Below, piece by piece: positions 45,601-54,470 of a DNA stretch of 64,000 bases; the first letter of the stretch is position 1, and each line of letters opens with the position of its first letter. The notes under the pieces were generated by a model. That model was not told where the DNA came from, made no database searches, and saw only the letters and a list, made by a program, of their open reading frames with translations. This stretch comes from Granulicella sp. L60. GTDB taxonomy: Bacteria; Acidobacteriota; Terriglobia; Terriglobales; Acidobacteriaceae. The stretch covers positions 1-64,000 of the forward strand of contig NZ_LMUR01000004.1 of NCBI RefSeq assembly GCF_009765825.1. The letters are read 5' to 3'. Both the position numbers and the translations under genes were made by a program.

Positions 45601-46041
45601 CTGAGTCTGATCGATGACGCTGGATATTTCGGAGGAGTCCGTGTGCAGCATTGGCGCGGTATCCGTGACATCGACCGTCTGGCTGACGTTACCAACGGTC
45701 AGCTTGGGTGAGATATCGGTAAAACCGCCGACGGTGACTGGCACCTGCGACTCTCGATAGGTGGCAAACCCAGTAGAGGTGACTACCACGGTGTAGGTTC
45801 CAGGCTCAAGCTCCGGAAGGCGATAGAGCCCCGCGCCATTGGTAATAGCCGAACGTGTCGCGCTTGTTGCTGTGTTCGTCACGGTAACCGTTGCGCCAGA
45901 GACCATGGAGCCACCCTGATCCACGATGGTTCCACCGATTGCGCCCGTTGCAGCAGATTGCGCATAACCGATCGAGTTAGGAGTTACAAAATGCCCAAGG
46001 AGTAGTACTAGCATCAGAAACAAAATGAAGTTGCGCTGCAT
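42658..46041 (-). CDS. Oar-like TonB-dependent outer-membrane receptor
   Basis: 1127 residues from ATG 46041 (CAGGAG 8 bases upstream). After a signal peptide (to about GYAQS, residue 28) comes a carboxypeptidase-like regulatory beta-sandwich (TGAIGGTIVDQGGSMVSGATVTV, then LPELEPGTYTVVV), a plug domain (IDNLPINGRRWSSFALLTPGV, VDGADDNQAYF), and a barrel of about 800 residues ending QMQLSARLHF. The layout is typical of large acidobacterial TonB receptors that import polymers or peptides. It lies 86 bases downstream of the NHL/Ig protein on the same strand and is probably cotranscribed. The long open frame to 46278 is shadow of that gene. Confidence 0.93.
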   Translation of the reverse strand: MQRNFILFLMLVLLLGHFVTPNSIGYAQSAATGAIGGTIVDQGGSMVSGATVTVTNTATSATRSAITNGAGLYRLPELEPGTYTVVVTSTGFATYRESQVPVTVGGFTDISPKLTVGNVSQTVDVTDTAPMLHTDSSEISSVIDQTQIDNLPINGRRWSSFALLTPGVVSNSDGFGLLSFRGISYLLNNNTVDGADDNQAYFSEARGRTRAAYSISQAAVQEFQVNTSNYSAEYGRAAGGVINTVTKSGGNHLHGELFFYDRDNNLGGAVNPYTLLTVPNAAGNYVTSPYNPKDWRKQWGFGVGGPLIHDKLFWFYSYDQQKRNFPGTARASDPADTFAPANSSLPANESCNTSTGTLTVNGVAEGTGTGNRPGAPWGGDWESCQLASAIGSSYQAGAAYYLQGLGIMNSFLGTVPRTGDQVINFPKLDWQISERNHLALEYSRFRWDSPAGMETQASNFDGRASFGNDFVKEDFGIARLTTVLNDHMVNNFLFQYGRDLEVETSQDPLPNELPLSNNQFNRPPNVEIGFEYDQQGFNIGKPDDLERRALPDERRLQGMDSVSWSHGKHLTKFGLDYNHISDYINNLFDENGTYEEDYSWEFIGDYLHSVLGIGGANYGASTGGGNYFSFSQGFGNPSALIATDEYAGFLTDDWRITPRLTITAGVRYEYQYIPSSPTPNPSLPQSFGHPDDRNNIGPRVGFVYNLYGDSKTILRGGYGLYYGLVPNANILQTYLESGGPNAQINYSGIFQAPCAPVFPNIYTNPSKLTGCAGASTIAYLSPHLQNPQVHEADLALEQDLGHSMTFSLTYMGSFGRELDSSNDTNVALTGNGTISYVVNNNTTQSGVPGAYVTLPHGGKNAPLSNGFVYTTTLFTGTNRPNPNYGDILEIASNVNSKYNALAVQLNRRYSHGLSILSNFTWAHALDFNPYIGTGVPTFNVFDPTNLGKEYGNSSLDVRHRFVFAGIYEPAIHIVGWKKYLADGWRIAPVVQIQNGLPYTPTVSGGTNEGEFKSINGVGSSADRIDILGRNQVTMPKTANVDLRLGKNFYLPDNRLGSYRLEIFAEAFNLLNHQNITSVSHGAYSISSGSGTTPNTLNFVQNYGTYLNANSNNTYSQRQMQLSARLHF

Positions 46042-46127
46042 CAATGAATCTCCTGAAATCTGCTTCACGCCGGGAAAGTCCGGCCACGTGGTGCTTTTAT
46101 CTTCCATATCTATCGCGACGGGAGCTG

Positions 46128-48749
46128 TTATGGCTGAGCCGTGACTACCAAGGTCAACGGAATCGTCTGAACGATATTTGTTCCCGTCGAAACGACATTG
46201 GGTGTTCCAGTCACAGTGACCGTCACAGCGCTTGTTCCAGTCGATGTAGACGGCGCAGTCTGAGTGCCGCCGCTGCATCCGCCTAGGAAAACTGTCCCAA
46301 CTATCAGCACGCCCAAGGACAAGAGAGAGATTGGGAGCTTCCGGTTAGGACGGCGACGCACCACGATCAACAGCAGCATTGCTCCAGGAAGACAGGCAAA
46401 TACAATCTGCCCTCCGTGGAAACCTGGAAGTGCAAAGGGATGAACTGAGGAGCTGCCAGGCCCTGAGGTGAGAATCGATAGTGCCACCACAGCCCCTCCC
46501 GCTCCAAGCGATACAGAAGAGGGATTGAATAGGCATGAGGCATTGGCCGGAAGTCCGGAGCAAGCAAAGGACACCGTACCGGCATAGCCACCTGCGGTGA
46601 TGAGCGTGAGACCCTCTGCCGCAGTTTGACCCTGCGCGACGGTGAGCGTCGTTTGCAGCGGCGTGGTTGTAAATGTCGGGATCACTGAGGTGATGGGAGA
46701 GGCGACCGAGGTCGAACCAAAGAAAAACTGGTTTCCACTATAGGTCGCTGTAATGGAGTACATACCCGCAGCGAACGTGTTCTGAATAGACGCCTGCCCG
46801 TTCACAACGTTCTGGGGCATTCCAATCTGCGTGCCGCCGTTGTAGAACGTAACCGTACCCGCGATCGGAACGGAGTTTGTGGTGCTGCTCACCGTAGCTG
46901 TGATGGTCACTGGGGAGACAGGGTTTGTGCTGTTGGCGGAGAGAGTAAGTGAGGTAGTGCTGGCAAGCTGGTTTAGTTCCAGGCTCCCAGTCAAAGGAAT
47001 ATCAGCGGAGCCACCTTTTGCGCTGGCGATATGCAGCGTGCTAGAGAATGCACCCGAGGTCGCCTGCGTCGGTGTCGCTGTAATTGGAAGTAGGCAGTCG
47101 GTCGTGCTATCGCTATTCGAAGTACAGCTAGCCGCACCAATTGAGAAGTTTCCAGGGTTGCTGGTAAGTGTGTACGCTACACCACCCGGACCATCGTTTG
47201 CACCGAAGTGAATATCGATCGTCTGGGTTGGCTGTGTCGGTAGAATTGTGCCGAAGTCCGCATTGGTTGCGATCTTGTGAATCAGGTTTGCCGTCGCATC
47301 CGCTATGATCAGGGAGCCGGCGACATCTGAATATAATCCTCCAACGCCTGGAGCCGACGCATATGGCAGTCCACTCGTCTTATCCATCGCCGCTGTTCCC
47401 GTAGAAAACTTCGTCTGGCCTGCCGGACATCCGTCGCCATAGGGCGAAGAGTTACACGAGCTTCCTCCGCCTGCAATCACGTAGATACCTTGGTTCGCTG
47501 CATCAATGCGCCACACCCAGCCCTTGAGGGCGTCGGAAGCATACACATTCCCATTCGCATCAACGGTGACGCCATAGGGCGAACCGATAGGAATCGTGTT
47601 CGCCGTCGCGCGCGTATTGGTCACCATGCCGATCGCCTGTTTACCCGCATACGTCGAGATAGAACCCTCCGCAGAAACCTCACCAATAGCAATGCTCGTA
47701 CTGAAGTTATTCGCAAAGAAAATATTGCCTGTGGAGCTGACCGTCAGGTCGATCGGGCTATCCAACTGCGCGGTGCTTGCACTGCTGCCATTCGTCCAGT
47801 TGCCGAACGCGCATCCTGTGGTGCCACTAGTGCCGTTCGGGCAATACGCTCCATCCGTCAAGTTTTGGAACCCTGCGAGCTTTGCAATCGTGCCCGCAGG
47901 AATCGCAATCCCTGCAACGGTCACTGCAGACTGCGTCGTATTCACAGCGAGCAGAGCATTCTTGCCTTCCTCTGCAACGTACAGAATCCCCTGTTTATCA
48001 AACGTCACACCATAAGGATCGTCGAGCGCTCCCTGTGTCGCTGGATTGATCGTCGACGAAGCAGTGTTGGCTGCATATCCAAACGTGGCTTTCACTCCTG
48101 TTACGTTTCCTACCACATTGGAGATCAACCCGGGTCCGGTAACCGAACCGTTCGATCCGGCGGCAATCATGCGGACAGTTCCATTCGTGATGTCGCCAAA
48201 GTAAAGATTGCCCGTGATCGGAGAGATCGCCAATCCTTCGGGAGATCCCAGCTTCACTGAGCTCGAAAGGCATCCATCTCCCTGATAGTCGGCTGCGTAG
48301 TTCTTGTCGGTGTCACCGCACGCCTGTCCGCTGGTATATTCCGTGGTGGTACCACTACCTAACGTGCCGCCGCCGGCGATCAGCGTAATCACTCCGCTGG
48401 CGCCGTCAACCCGGCGAATTACCGCATTTTTTGTATCGGAGATGAAGATATTACCTGCGGAGTCTTCGGTGACATAGCGAGGGTCATTGAGTTGCACTTC
48501 AGTCGCAAGACAGTTGTCACCAAATTTGTCCATGACCGGTCTGCCGCTGACCGGGCAGGTTCCAGGAACAGTAAATGTTGCAGTCGTTCCGCCGCCAGCT
48601 ACCAGCGTCGTTGCATATGGCAGAAGTTGTGGTGCCGTTTGACCGAAGGCCCAAAAGCCCGAACCCAAACCGAAGACCAGAGCAGAGAAAAGAACAAAGA
48701 AAGAAGACCGCAGCATAGAGTAGTTTTCTGAAAATCTAAAGCGAATCAA
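46128..48749 (-). CDS. Secreted NHL-repeat and Ig-like domain protein
   Basis: 873 residues. A signal peptide (ending near WAFGQTAP) leads to several NHL beta-propeller blades with the pattern DPRYVTEDSAGNIFISDTKNAVIRRVDG and PYGVTFDKQGILYVAEEGKNALL (residues about 60-480). Ig-like repeats follow (LTLSANSTNPVSPVTITATVSS, GTVTFYNGGTQIG). Near residues 800-840 is a hydrophobic segment with an arginine cluster (LLLIVVRRRPNRK), and a Cys in LGGCSGG. It may be anchored to the envelope and face out. The start is either TTG 48749 (GGGGGG 7 bases upstream) or ATG 48716. Probably a binding partner of the TonB receptor downstream; the ligand is unknown. Confidence 0.82.
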   Translation of the reverse strand: MIRFRFSENYSMLRSSFFVLFSALVFGLGSGFWAFGQTAPQLLPYATTLVAGGGTTATFTVPGTCPVSGRPVMDKFGDNCLATEVQLNDPRYVTEDSAGNIFISDTKNAVIRRVDGASGVITLIAGGGTLGSGTTTEYTSGQACGDTDKNYAADYQGDGCLSSSVKLGSPEGLAISPITGNLYFGDITNGTVRMIAAGSNGSVTGPGLISNVVGNVTGVKATFGYAANTASSTINPATQGALDDPYGVTFDKQGILYVAEEGKNALLAVNTTQSAVTVAGIAIPAGTIAKLAGFQNLTDGAYCPNGTSGTTGCAFGNWTNGSSASTAQLDSPIDLTVSSTGNIFFANNFSTSIAIGEVSAEGSISTYAGKQAIGMVTNTRATANTIPIGSPYGVTVDANGNVYASDALKGWVWRIDAANQGIYVIAGGGSSCNSSPYGDGCPAGQTKFSTGTAAMDKTSGLPYASAPGVGGLYSDVAGSLIIADATANLIHKIATNADFGTILPTQPTQTIDIHFGANDGPGGVAYTLTSNPGNFSIGAASCTSNSDSTTDCLLPITATPTQATSGAFSSTLHIASAKGGSADIPLTGSLELNQLASTTSLTLSANSTNPVSPVTITATVSSTTNSVPIAGTVTFYNGGTQIGMPQNVVNGQASIQNTFAAGMYSITATYSGNQFFFGSTSVASPITSVIPTFTTTPLQTTLTVAQGQTAAEGLTLITAGGYAGTVSFACSGLPANASCLFNPSSVSLGAGGAVVALSILTSGPGSSSVHPFALPGFHGGQIVFACLPGAMLLLIVVRRRPNRKLPISLLSLGVLIVGTVFLGGCSGGTQTAPSTSTGTSAVTVTVTGTPNVVSTGTNIVQTIPLTLVVTAQP

Positions 48750-49151
48750 AATAGAGCCCCCCGGAATTCCACGATAAGTCGGGGAACTCCGTTTGAACGG
48801 TTAATAGAACATGCCGGAAAACACTCGCCGACACACATTAGCTAAGTCAAGATGAACAAGATGTATTTAGCATGAGTTTTATTAATGAGACATAAACAAA
48901 TTGTCTGAATTCATGCCAAGTGCAACTTTCGGGGCGCTGTGGACGTTCAGCCAAGCGCAAACATGTGCGCCAGGCTTTCGATAACATGCTGTAACTCGGC
49001 ATTGACGGAGTATGAATGTCTTACACAAGCGAGTTTCATAAGCAAGCTGGAAAATAGACTCGGAAGTAACTTGGTCGGCAATGCTCGCTTAACATACTGT
49101 GTAATAGTTAGCGTACGCAGGAAAATCATAGGTAACTTACCGAAACTGAGT
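48750..49151. other. Gap without gene
   Basis: 402 bases between the NHL/Ig gene start and the TauE gene end. Small frames on both strands look like chance. It presumably contains the promoter of the NHL-TonB unit. Confidence 0.4.
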
Positions 49152-49946
49152 TCAGCTCGCGTGATGTAGGTAAGGTGCACCGTACTGGATGCCGAGGTGA
49201 ATAATCTCCAACAGCAGTACGGCGACGAGCGTGCGGAAGATCCAGTACTTCGCGCGCTCGTGCATGGTGAGCCGTGCCCCGAAGTATCCGCCTGCAACAC
49301 TGCCGACCGACATCAAGAGGCCCTCCCGCCAGCGGATGCTGCCGGAGTTTGCGAACATCACAATCGGAACCAGCGTGGTAGTGACGCCGAGGAGTGCCTT
49401 CAGAGCGTTCGCTCGCACGAGATCGAAGTGGAACATGAGAATCAGCACAAGCAGAAGATAGGTAGCTCCATCCAGAACGATGAAGCCGAGCCAAAACCCA
49501 ACGCCAAGCAAAGCGAACATACCGGATGTGGTAATGCCAGCGATACCGGTTTGCGGCCGCTCGAGTACGCTTCGCATCTTGAAGACGAGTAAAAGAAGGG
49601 CTGCCATGACGGCCGCTGTGATAACCAGTCCCATGCTGCGCCCCGGGATTCTCTCCGCAGCCAGCACACCGAACACGCTGCCCAACGTAGCGGGAATCGC
49701 CATCACGATGCCGGCGCGCCAGTTCACCTCAGCCTTGGCGTGGAAGGTACGTAACGCCATGAGCGAACCGAATAGCACCGCTAATCGATTGGTCGCATTT
49801 GCCTCGAGGGGCGACAGCCCAAACATCAAGAGTACAGGCAGTGAAATAGCCGACCCCGAAGAGGCGAGCGTATTGACCAGCCCGCAGCCTAGACCGGCAC
49901 CCAGCAAGACCGCCCCGTAAAGAAGATGTACGAGAGTGGGATTCAT
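49152..49946 (-). CDS. TauE/SafE-family membrane transporter
   Basis: 264 residues with about seven or eight membrane helices in two related halves: GAGLGCGLVNTLASSGSAISLPVLLMFGLSPLEANATNR in the first and GATYLLLVLILMFHFDLVRANALK in the second. The pattern is that of the TauE/SafE (TSUP, DUF81) family, exporters or importers of sulfite, sulfoacetate and other organic anions. No sulfur-metabolism gene is adjacent, so the substrate is open. The ribosome site is weak (GAGAG 6 bases before ATG). Confidence 0.88.
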   Translation of the reverse strand: MNPTLVHLLYGAVLLGAGLGCGLVNTLASSGSAISLPVLLMFGLSPLEANATNRLAVLFGSLMALRTFHAKAEVNWRAGIVMAIPATLGSVFGVLAAERIPGRSMGLVITAAVMAALLLLVFKMRSVLERPQTGIAGITTSGMFALLGVGFWLGFIVLDGATYLLLVLILMFHFDLVRANALKALLGVTTTLVPIVMFANSGSIRWREGLLMSVGSVAGGYFGARLTMHERAKYWIFRTLVAVLLLEIIHLGIQYGAPYLHHAS

Positions 49947-50396
49947 CAGGGCTCTCTTTCAGGAGATTACTGAAGATGCGGCTGTAGCCGGGCCCACTCT
50001 GAATATACGAATAATGAATATCCTATTATCAGGATTTCTGCAATGCACTTGGATTCCTGGGCAAGCTGCATCATTTGACGGCGTACCGACTGGATCGGCA
50101 TACATATCGAGCGGCCTCCCCCATGAGAACCAGCGTCCGCGGCAGGTTATTCTCAAGATATTTTTGCTCGACGATAGACTAAGACTCCGCAAGGAGCTCA
50201 AAGTGAAACATGGGTGCGGAAAGATAGCTCTGAACACTGGGCTGATGGGCATCTACCTCGGCAGCCCAGTGTGGTTTCAATTCCATTTCATCCTTGTAGA
50301 CAAGATTACGAGGCTCGATATTCGTGGATGCATTAAGCCATCCATCGTTCGCCTGGCAGCCCGCCTCTCCATCTTCTTTTCGCGTACGCTTTGTCG
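49947..50396. other. Gap without gene
   Basis: 450 bases between the TauE start and the end of the lysine-rich gene. A 301-codon plus-strand frame covers it, but it is the mirror image of the lysine-rich gene and lacks a plausible composition. No structure seen. Confidence 0.4.
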
Positions 50397-50849
50397 TCAG
50401 ACCTTACTCGTCCGAGTCTCCGGAGACTTTATCGACTTTGCAGCTTTCGCGGGAGCTTTCTTCTCCACCGGCTTGGCAGCGGCAGGAGATTTTACAACTT
50501 TCACCGAGGCTGCGATTTTAACTGGCTCCGCTGCATCCTTTGAGGTAGATATTCTTCTTTTTACAGACTGCGCGGCCTTTACCTTCGCTGCTTTCTTCTC
50601 TGCCCTCTTTGATTTAGCCCAGCGCTTCTTCTGCGCCGCTGCGATGCTTGCCTTCGCTTCATCACTCATCGCACGCTTGCCTGGTTTGACCACGAGATTT
50701 CTGGATACGCCTTTGCTCGTTACAGAACGGTTCGGTCCATTCTTAACCTCAGTGCTTTTCTTAACCTCGGTGCTTTGCAGTAACTCCCTGATCTGTTGCA
50801 GCCGCGAGATCTCTGAGTCGATTTGCTCGATAATTGTTTGAGAGTTCAT
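50397..50849 (-). CDS. Lysine/alanine-rich histone H1-like protein
   Basis: 150 residues. The first 30 form a coiled-coil-like helix (IIEQIDSEISRLQQIRELL). A central segment, KRAMSDEAKASIAAAQKKRWAK, resembles a short DNA-binding motif found in small nucleoid proteins. The C-terminal 70 residues are a low-complexity Lys/Ala/Pro/Val tail (AEKKAAKVKAAQ..., KPVEKKAPAKAAKS) like eukaryotic histone H1. It probably compacts or bridges DNA. ATG 50849 (GGAGAA upstream) is preferred to ATG 50867. It stands alone upstream of the FUSC gene end. Confidence 0.72.
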   Translation of the reverse strand: MNSQTIIEQIDSEISRLQQIRELLQSTEVKKSTEVKNGPNRSVTSKGVSRNLVVKPGKRAMSDEAKASIAAAQKKRWAKSKRAEKKAAKVKAAQSVKRRISTSKDAAEPVKIAASVKVVKSPAAAKPVEKKAPAKAAKSIKSPETRTSKV

Positions 50850-50927
50850 GTCTTCTCCAGAGTTCATAATAACGAATAAAGAGATTATTCAAGAATAGGG
50901 TCTCTGTTACTACTATCGGCTATTCTG

Positions 50928-52985
50928 TCAGACTTTCACGCCGAGCGAAGCAATACTCTCTTGAAGATCGTTGAAGCGCGAAGCTACATTGTTCGCGTAC
51001 TCCTCATAGCGGAGCGTCTCAAGCGGTCTTCGCTCCGGCAAAATTATCGGCCCAGTGGTTAAGTATGCCTCCTTGTGAGCCACTGATTCTGCCATTTTCT
51101 CCATTCGTTCCGCGACTTCTCGCCGCAACGCGATCAAGTGCGGTGCCAGGAGAAAATCCTTGTCATGTTCGGCGTGTAGGATGACGAACTCATTCCAGAA
51201 CAAAGCAACAGCGGAAAAGGCAGCCCTGAGCATTATTTCGCTGGAGTGAATATGCAGTGCTCGGTTCTCTCCAAACTCGTATGCCACCTCATCGCTCATC
51301 GTTCGAAGAGATGCAACCGTCTTACCGATCCGGTCTCGCAGCATATCGGCCTGCTCCAACCGTGCCTCATACTCTGTGCTCTCCATCCCCAACCGGAAGA
51401 GTTTCGCATCATTTTGTAAAACCGCCGCAAGAGTGCGGCGCATCACCGTGACGGTTCGCACCGGCCAAATCCGGTCAAACACAAACCACATCACGATGAG
51501 CGCAAGCAGGATTCCGACCAATCGATCACGTGGTGGAGCAAGTCGAGTAGGAGCGCCGAATCCCTCCAGCGCTACGAAATAGAAAGAAAGGGCGATCTGC
51601 AGGCCGACGTAGTTGAATATCCTTCCACCCGCGACCCACGTCGCGATAAAGCAAACTGCCGCAACCAACGTCACCAGCGAGGTTATCGAGTCCATATACG
51701 GAAACAGAAATATTGCGGATCCTAGTCCGAAGATCAATCCTCCGATAACGGAACCCAGTAGACGATAAATAAATTTTTGCTTGATGGCGCCGCTTGTGCT
51801 TAATCCTGTAATGAATACTGTAATCACTGCAGTACTTATTCCCGGCCAGTCAACGGCAAAGTAGATGACATAACAAACTGTGGCGCAGAGACAGAGTTTC
51901 AGCGCAAACGCTATATTGTCTATGTTGCTAAAGGATCCAGGAATAAAAAATGGGACTTTGTTCGACGGGAGAGCGATCAGTTTACGATCTTGTGTCGGTT
52001 CCAGGTTGGGCGGCATCGAGAGGATGTTCTGGAGCGCTTCTTCCACCCGATCCAACAGGGTCTCGTTCACGCCCATTCTCAACTTGATTTCACCCTTCTC
52101 CGCGGGCCGAAGATTCTGGCTGAATGTATGACAGAGATCGGCGATCGTTGCACAGCGTTTCCGAGTTTCAGCGTCTTCCGCCACAGGGAACTGCGCGCTA
52201 AATGCTGCTGAGACATCCATAAGCTCCGCAAGCATCGAGATCCTCACCCTCACGCCAACGGGAAGATCTCCTGGATCCAGATTTCGATCGACGATCGTAT
52301 CGTAGAGGCGCTGCATGGCAGTCTGACCCGCCGCAGCCAATCGAATCACCTGCAGTCGGGCACCTGATAGAGCCTCGCCTGCATCTTCCTGGGCATATAA
52401 CGCAAACATCTTCCACAGAACTTGATACCTTGTCCGCCTCTCCTCCTGAAGAATGTCGACTGGGCTTCGAGAACGAAAGGCATACTCGATTGCGATGGAA
52501 CAAAGAATCGGTATGCCACAGGCAGCCACGAACCATAGCGAATTTTTCACCAGGGTGCCTGCTGGCGCGTGGACCTCCCACAATGCGATCAGAGTGCAGA
52601 AGAGAAAACCCCATATAGGCGGAAACGCAGGAAGCGTGGTGGTGACTGTGAGAAGCGCTGCGACAAAAGCTACCACTGAAACACCAAGCACACGAGCAAT
52701 CGGATCGTTATCGGAAAGAATTACAACTAAAAGCTCTGTCGCGACCGCGGCAACCAGAGTCAGCATAATCAACATGCCTGTACGGAAGGTGGTCGAAGGG
52801 CTATCGCGTCCGACGATGAATACGAAGAACAGTCCGATGAATGCGTCCGGCACCCGCAGAGTCATAAAGAGGATGAGCGCGATAATCGTGGTCAACACAA
52901 TTCGCAACGAACTGCTCAGCCGCCCTGGAGTAGGCTGCAGGTCGTTCCATACCTTTTGCGCCCAGAGCGATGAAGCTGCACTCAT
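50928..52985 (-). CDS. FUSC-family efflux protein (MdtO/AaeB-like)
   Basis: 685 residues with two blocks of membrane helices (about residues 25-165 and 360-505) separated and followed by cytoplasmic helical regions, as in the fusaric acid resistance family. Characteristic pieces are VFIVGRDSPSTTFRTG in the first block and ISTAVITVFITGLSTSGA and KFIYRLLGSVIGGLIFG in the second. It exports aromatic acids or related drugs with the HlyD and outer-membrane partners encoded directly upstream (6-base gap to the HlyD gene). Last gene of the operon. Confidence 0.9.
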   Translation of the reverse strand: MSAASSLWAQKVWNDLQPTPGRLSSSLRIVLTTIIALILFMTLRVPDAFIGLFFVFIVGRDSPSTTFRTGMLIMLTLVAAVATELLVVILSDNDPIARVLGVSVVAFVAALLTVTTTLPAFPPIWGFLFCTLIALWEVHAPAGTLVKNSLWFVAACGIPILCSIAIEYAFRSRSPVDILQEERRTRYQVLWKMFALYAQEDAGEALSGARLQVIRLAAAGQTAMQRLYDTIVDRNLDPGDLPVGVRVRISMLAELMDVSAAFSAQFPVAEDAETRKRCATIADLCHTFSQNLRPAEKGEIKLRMGVNETLLDRVEEALQNILSMPPNLEPTQDRKLIALPSNKVPFFIPGSFSNIDNIAFALKLCLCATVCYVIYFAVDWPGISTAVITVFITGLSTSGAIKQKFIYRLLGSVIGGLIFGLGSAIFLFPYMDSITSLVTLVAAVCFIATWVAGGRIFNYVGLQIALSFYFVALEGFGAPTRLAPPRDRLVGILLALIVMWFVFDRIWPVRTVTVMRRTLAAVLQNDAKLFRLGMESTEYEARLEQADMLRDRIGKTVASLRTMSDEVAYEFGENRALHIHSSEIMLRAAFSAVALFWNEFVILHAEHDKDFLLAPHLIALRREVAERMEKMAESVAHKEAYLTTGPIILPERRPLETLRYEEYANNVASRFNDLQESIASLGVKV

Positions 52986-52991
52986 CCTCTC

Positions 52992-54191
52992 TTACCTCAC
53001 AACTGTTACTGCAGTTGCGCCAATGCGAAAGACCGCAGGATCCGGATTCTGCACACGAATACGCACAGGAAATCGCGAGGAGAGGTGAACCCAGTTCAGG
53101 GTGCGCTCAATGTCGGGCAGTCCTTCGGAGATCTTTCCGTCTTCAGGAAAGACGCCGTACCCGATACTCTCCACAACCCCATCGAACCTTCTGTCTGGAT
53201 GCGACATCAGGAAGACATCGACATGTGTTCCAAGCCCGATGTTCTTCAGCTTGGACTCGCGATAGTTAGCGATGACATACCAGGTTCGCGTGTCGATGAG
53301 AGTGAACACCGCAGTCCCAGGGCGAACGTAAGCGCCCTCCGAGATGTTCATATTCGTGACATAGGCATTGAACGGAGCGACCACGCGGCAGCGCTCCAAA
53401 TCGAGCCGCGCGCTGTCCACCTTCGATGCTTTGGCCGGACGTTCAGACATGAGTGTATCGACCGTATCGACCGTGTGAACCGCTTGTCCCAGCTTGGCCT
53501 CTGACTCTGCAGCCGTAGCATCGGCCTCCTGCTGGCGAAGCATAGACTGAGTCTCCTGAGCCTGCGCCTGAACCAAGGCAGCCTGCGCCTCGTCATAGTT
53601 TCCCTGCGCTACACGCACCGACGTATGCGCCTGATCGACCTGCTCAACCGTTACATATTGCTTTTGCAGCAAGGGCTCAATTCGATTGAGATTGTTCGTC
53701 GCATACCTTAGCTGAGCATCCGCAGCCGCGACGGAAGCCTGGGCACGCACAACATTTGCCTTGGCAACATCGACACTGCTGCCTGCAGTTCGAATTCCGG
53801 TTCTCGTATTGTGAACCCCAGCCTGTGCCGCCTGCACTGCGCTACGCTGAGCTGCAATCCGCCTCTTTTCGTCGATGATCTGCTGCTCCAGAGCCTCCTG
53901 GTCGGATAGTGCCTGTTGCAGGGCGTACTCATACGGACGTGGATCGATCGCGAACAGCAGATCACCCTGCTTCACAAAAGCATTGTCCTTTACCGGGAGT
54001 TGCACAAGTCGTCCACTTACCTCCGGCGCAATTTCGATGAGATTCGCCCTCACCGAAGCGTCATCCGTGCGAGGGTGGCGGTCCGTCTGCAGGATGACGA
54101 CGAGCAGAAGAAGCACTGCCGCAACGACGACGCCAACGCCGATCCAGCGTCCAAGCCGCTTACGCCCGAGATTTTCAGCCACCTGTTCCAT
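52992..54191 (-). CDS. HlyD/EmrA-family membrane fusion protein (MdtN-like)
   Basis: 399 residues. One membrane anchor (residues 17-35, WIGVGVVVAAVLLLLVVIL), then a first lipoyl half (IAPEVSGRLVQLPVKDNAFVKQGDLL), a long coiled-coil hairpin (about 95-245, many Gln, Ala and Glu), and the second lipoyl half (RCVVAPFNAYVTNMNISEGAYV), ending in a beta-barrel part. It connects the FUSC pump in the inner membrane to the outer-membrane channel. It starts 9 bases after the YtcA stop. Intact, unlike the EmrA relic at 25202. Confidence 0.93.
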   Translation of the reverse strand: MEQVAENLGRKRLGRWIGVGVVVAAVLLLLVVILQTDRHPRTDDASVRANLIEIAPEVSGRLVQLPVKDNAFVKQGDLLFAIDPRPYEYALQQALSDQEALEQQIIDEKRRIAAQRSAVQAAQAGVHNTRTGIRTAGSSVDVAKANVVRAQASVAAADAQLRYATNNLNRIEPLLQKQYVTVEQVDQAHTSVRVAQGNYDEAQAALVQAQAQETQSMLRQQEADATAAESEAKLGQAVHTVDTVDTLMSERPAKASKVDSARLDLERCRVVAPFNAYVTNMNISEGAYVRPGTAVFTLIDTRTWYVIANYRESKLKNIGLGTHVDVFLMSHPDRRFDGVVESIGYGVFPEDGKISEGLPDIERTLNWVHLSSRFPVRIRVQNPDPAVFRIGATAVTVVR

Positions 54192-54200
54192 TTTCTGTTC

Positions 54201-54470
54201 CTATCGAAAGAAGATCAGCCAAAGCAGACTTGTGAAGAAAAGTACGACGCAAGGGTAGAAGAGCGCCAGCGGCCCCACTTCGGGCTCCAAGCGAAATCGA
54301 AGCAGGAGATAACGAACCACGAAAGCGAACACGATAGCGAGCGCGATGCAAAGCATCCAGACAGGGAAGAATGAGCCGAGGATGTCAACCGAAGGAGCAT
54401 GGCTACATCCCGTAAGGGCCATCAAAGAAAGCAGCATTGCGAACGGATAACTTTTCTTTACATTATTCAT
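54201..54470 (-). CDS. ytcA: YtcA-family small membrane lipoprotein
   Basis: 89 residues. A lipoprotein-type signal (LMALTGC, Cys about residue 22) is followed by two membrane helices (about 35-57 and 68-88, ending WLIFFR). Size, sequence pattern and position match the YtcA family, which in E. coli lies beside mdtNOP. Its ATG overlaps the stop of the outer-membrane factor gene by 4 bases (ATGA), so translation is coupled. Its role in the pump is not established; its conserved place within the operon suggests an assembly or accessory subunit. Confidence 0.8.
   Translation of the reverse strand: MNNVKKSYPFAMLLSLMALTGCSHAPSVDILGSFFPVWMLCIALAIVFAFVVRYLLLRFRLEPEVGPLALFYPCVVLFFTSLLWLIFFR

Noticed and set aside
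42658..46278. Longer start (46278) for the TonB receptor
   Set aside because: The extra 79 codons overlap the end of the NHL/Ig gene and lack a signal peptide; ATG 46041 has both a ribosome site and a signal peptide.
49936..50841. 301-codon plus-strand frame
   Set aside because: It is antisense to the lysine-rich gene at 50397, whose Lys/Ala codons give long open mirror frames; the translation has a Phe/Ala composition with no family pattern.
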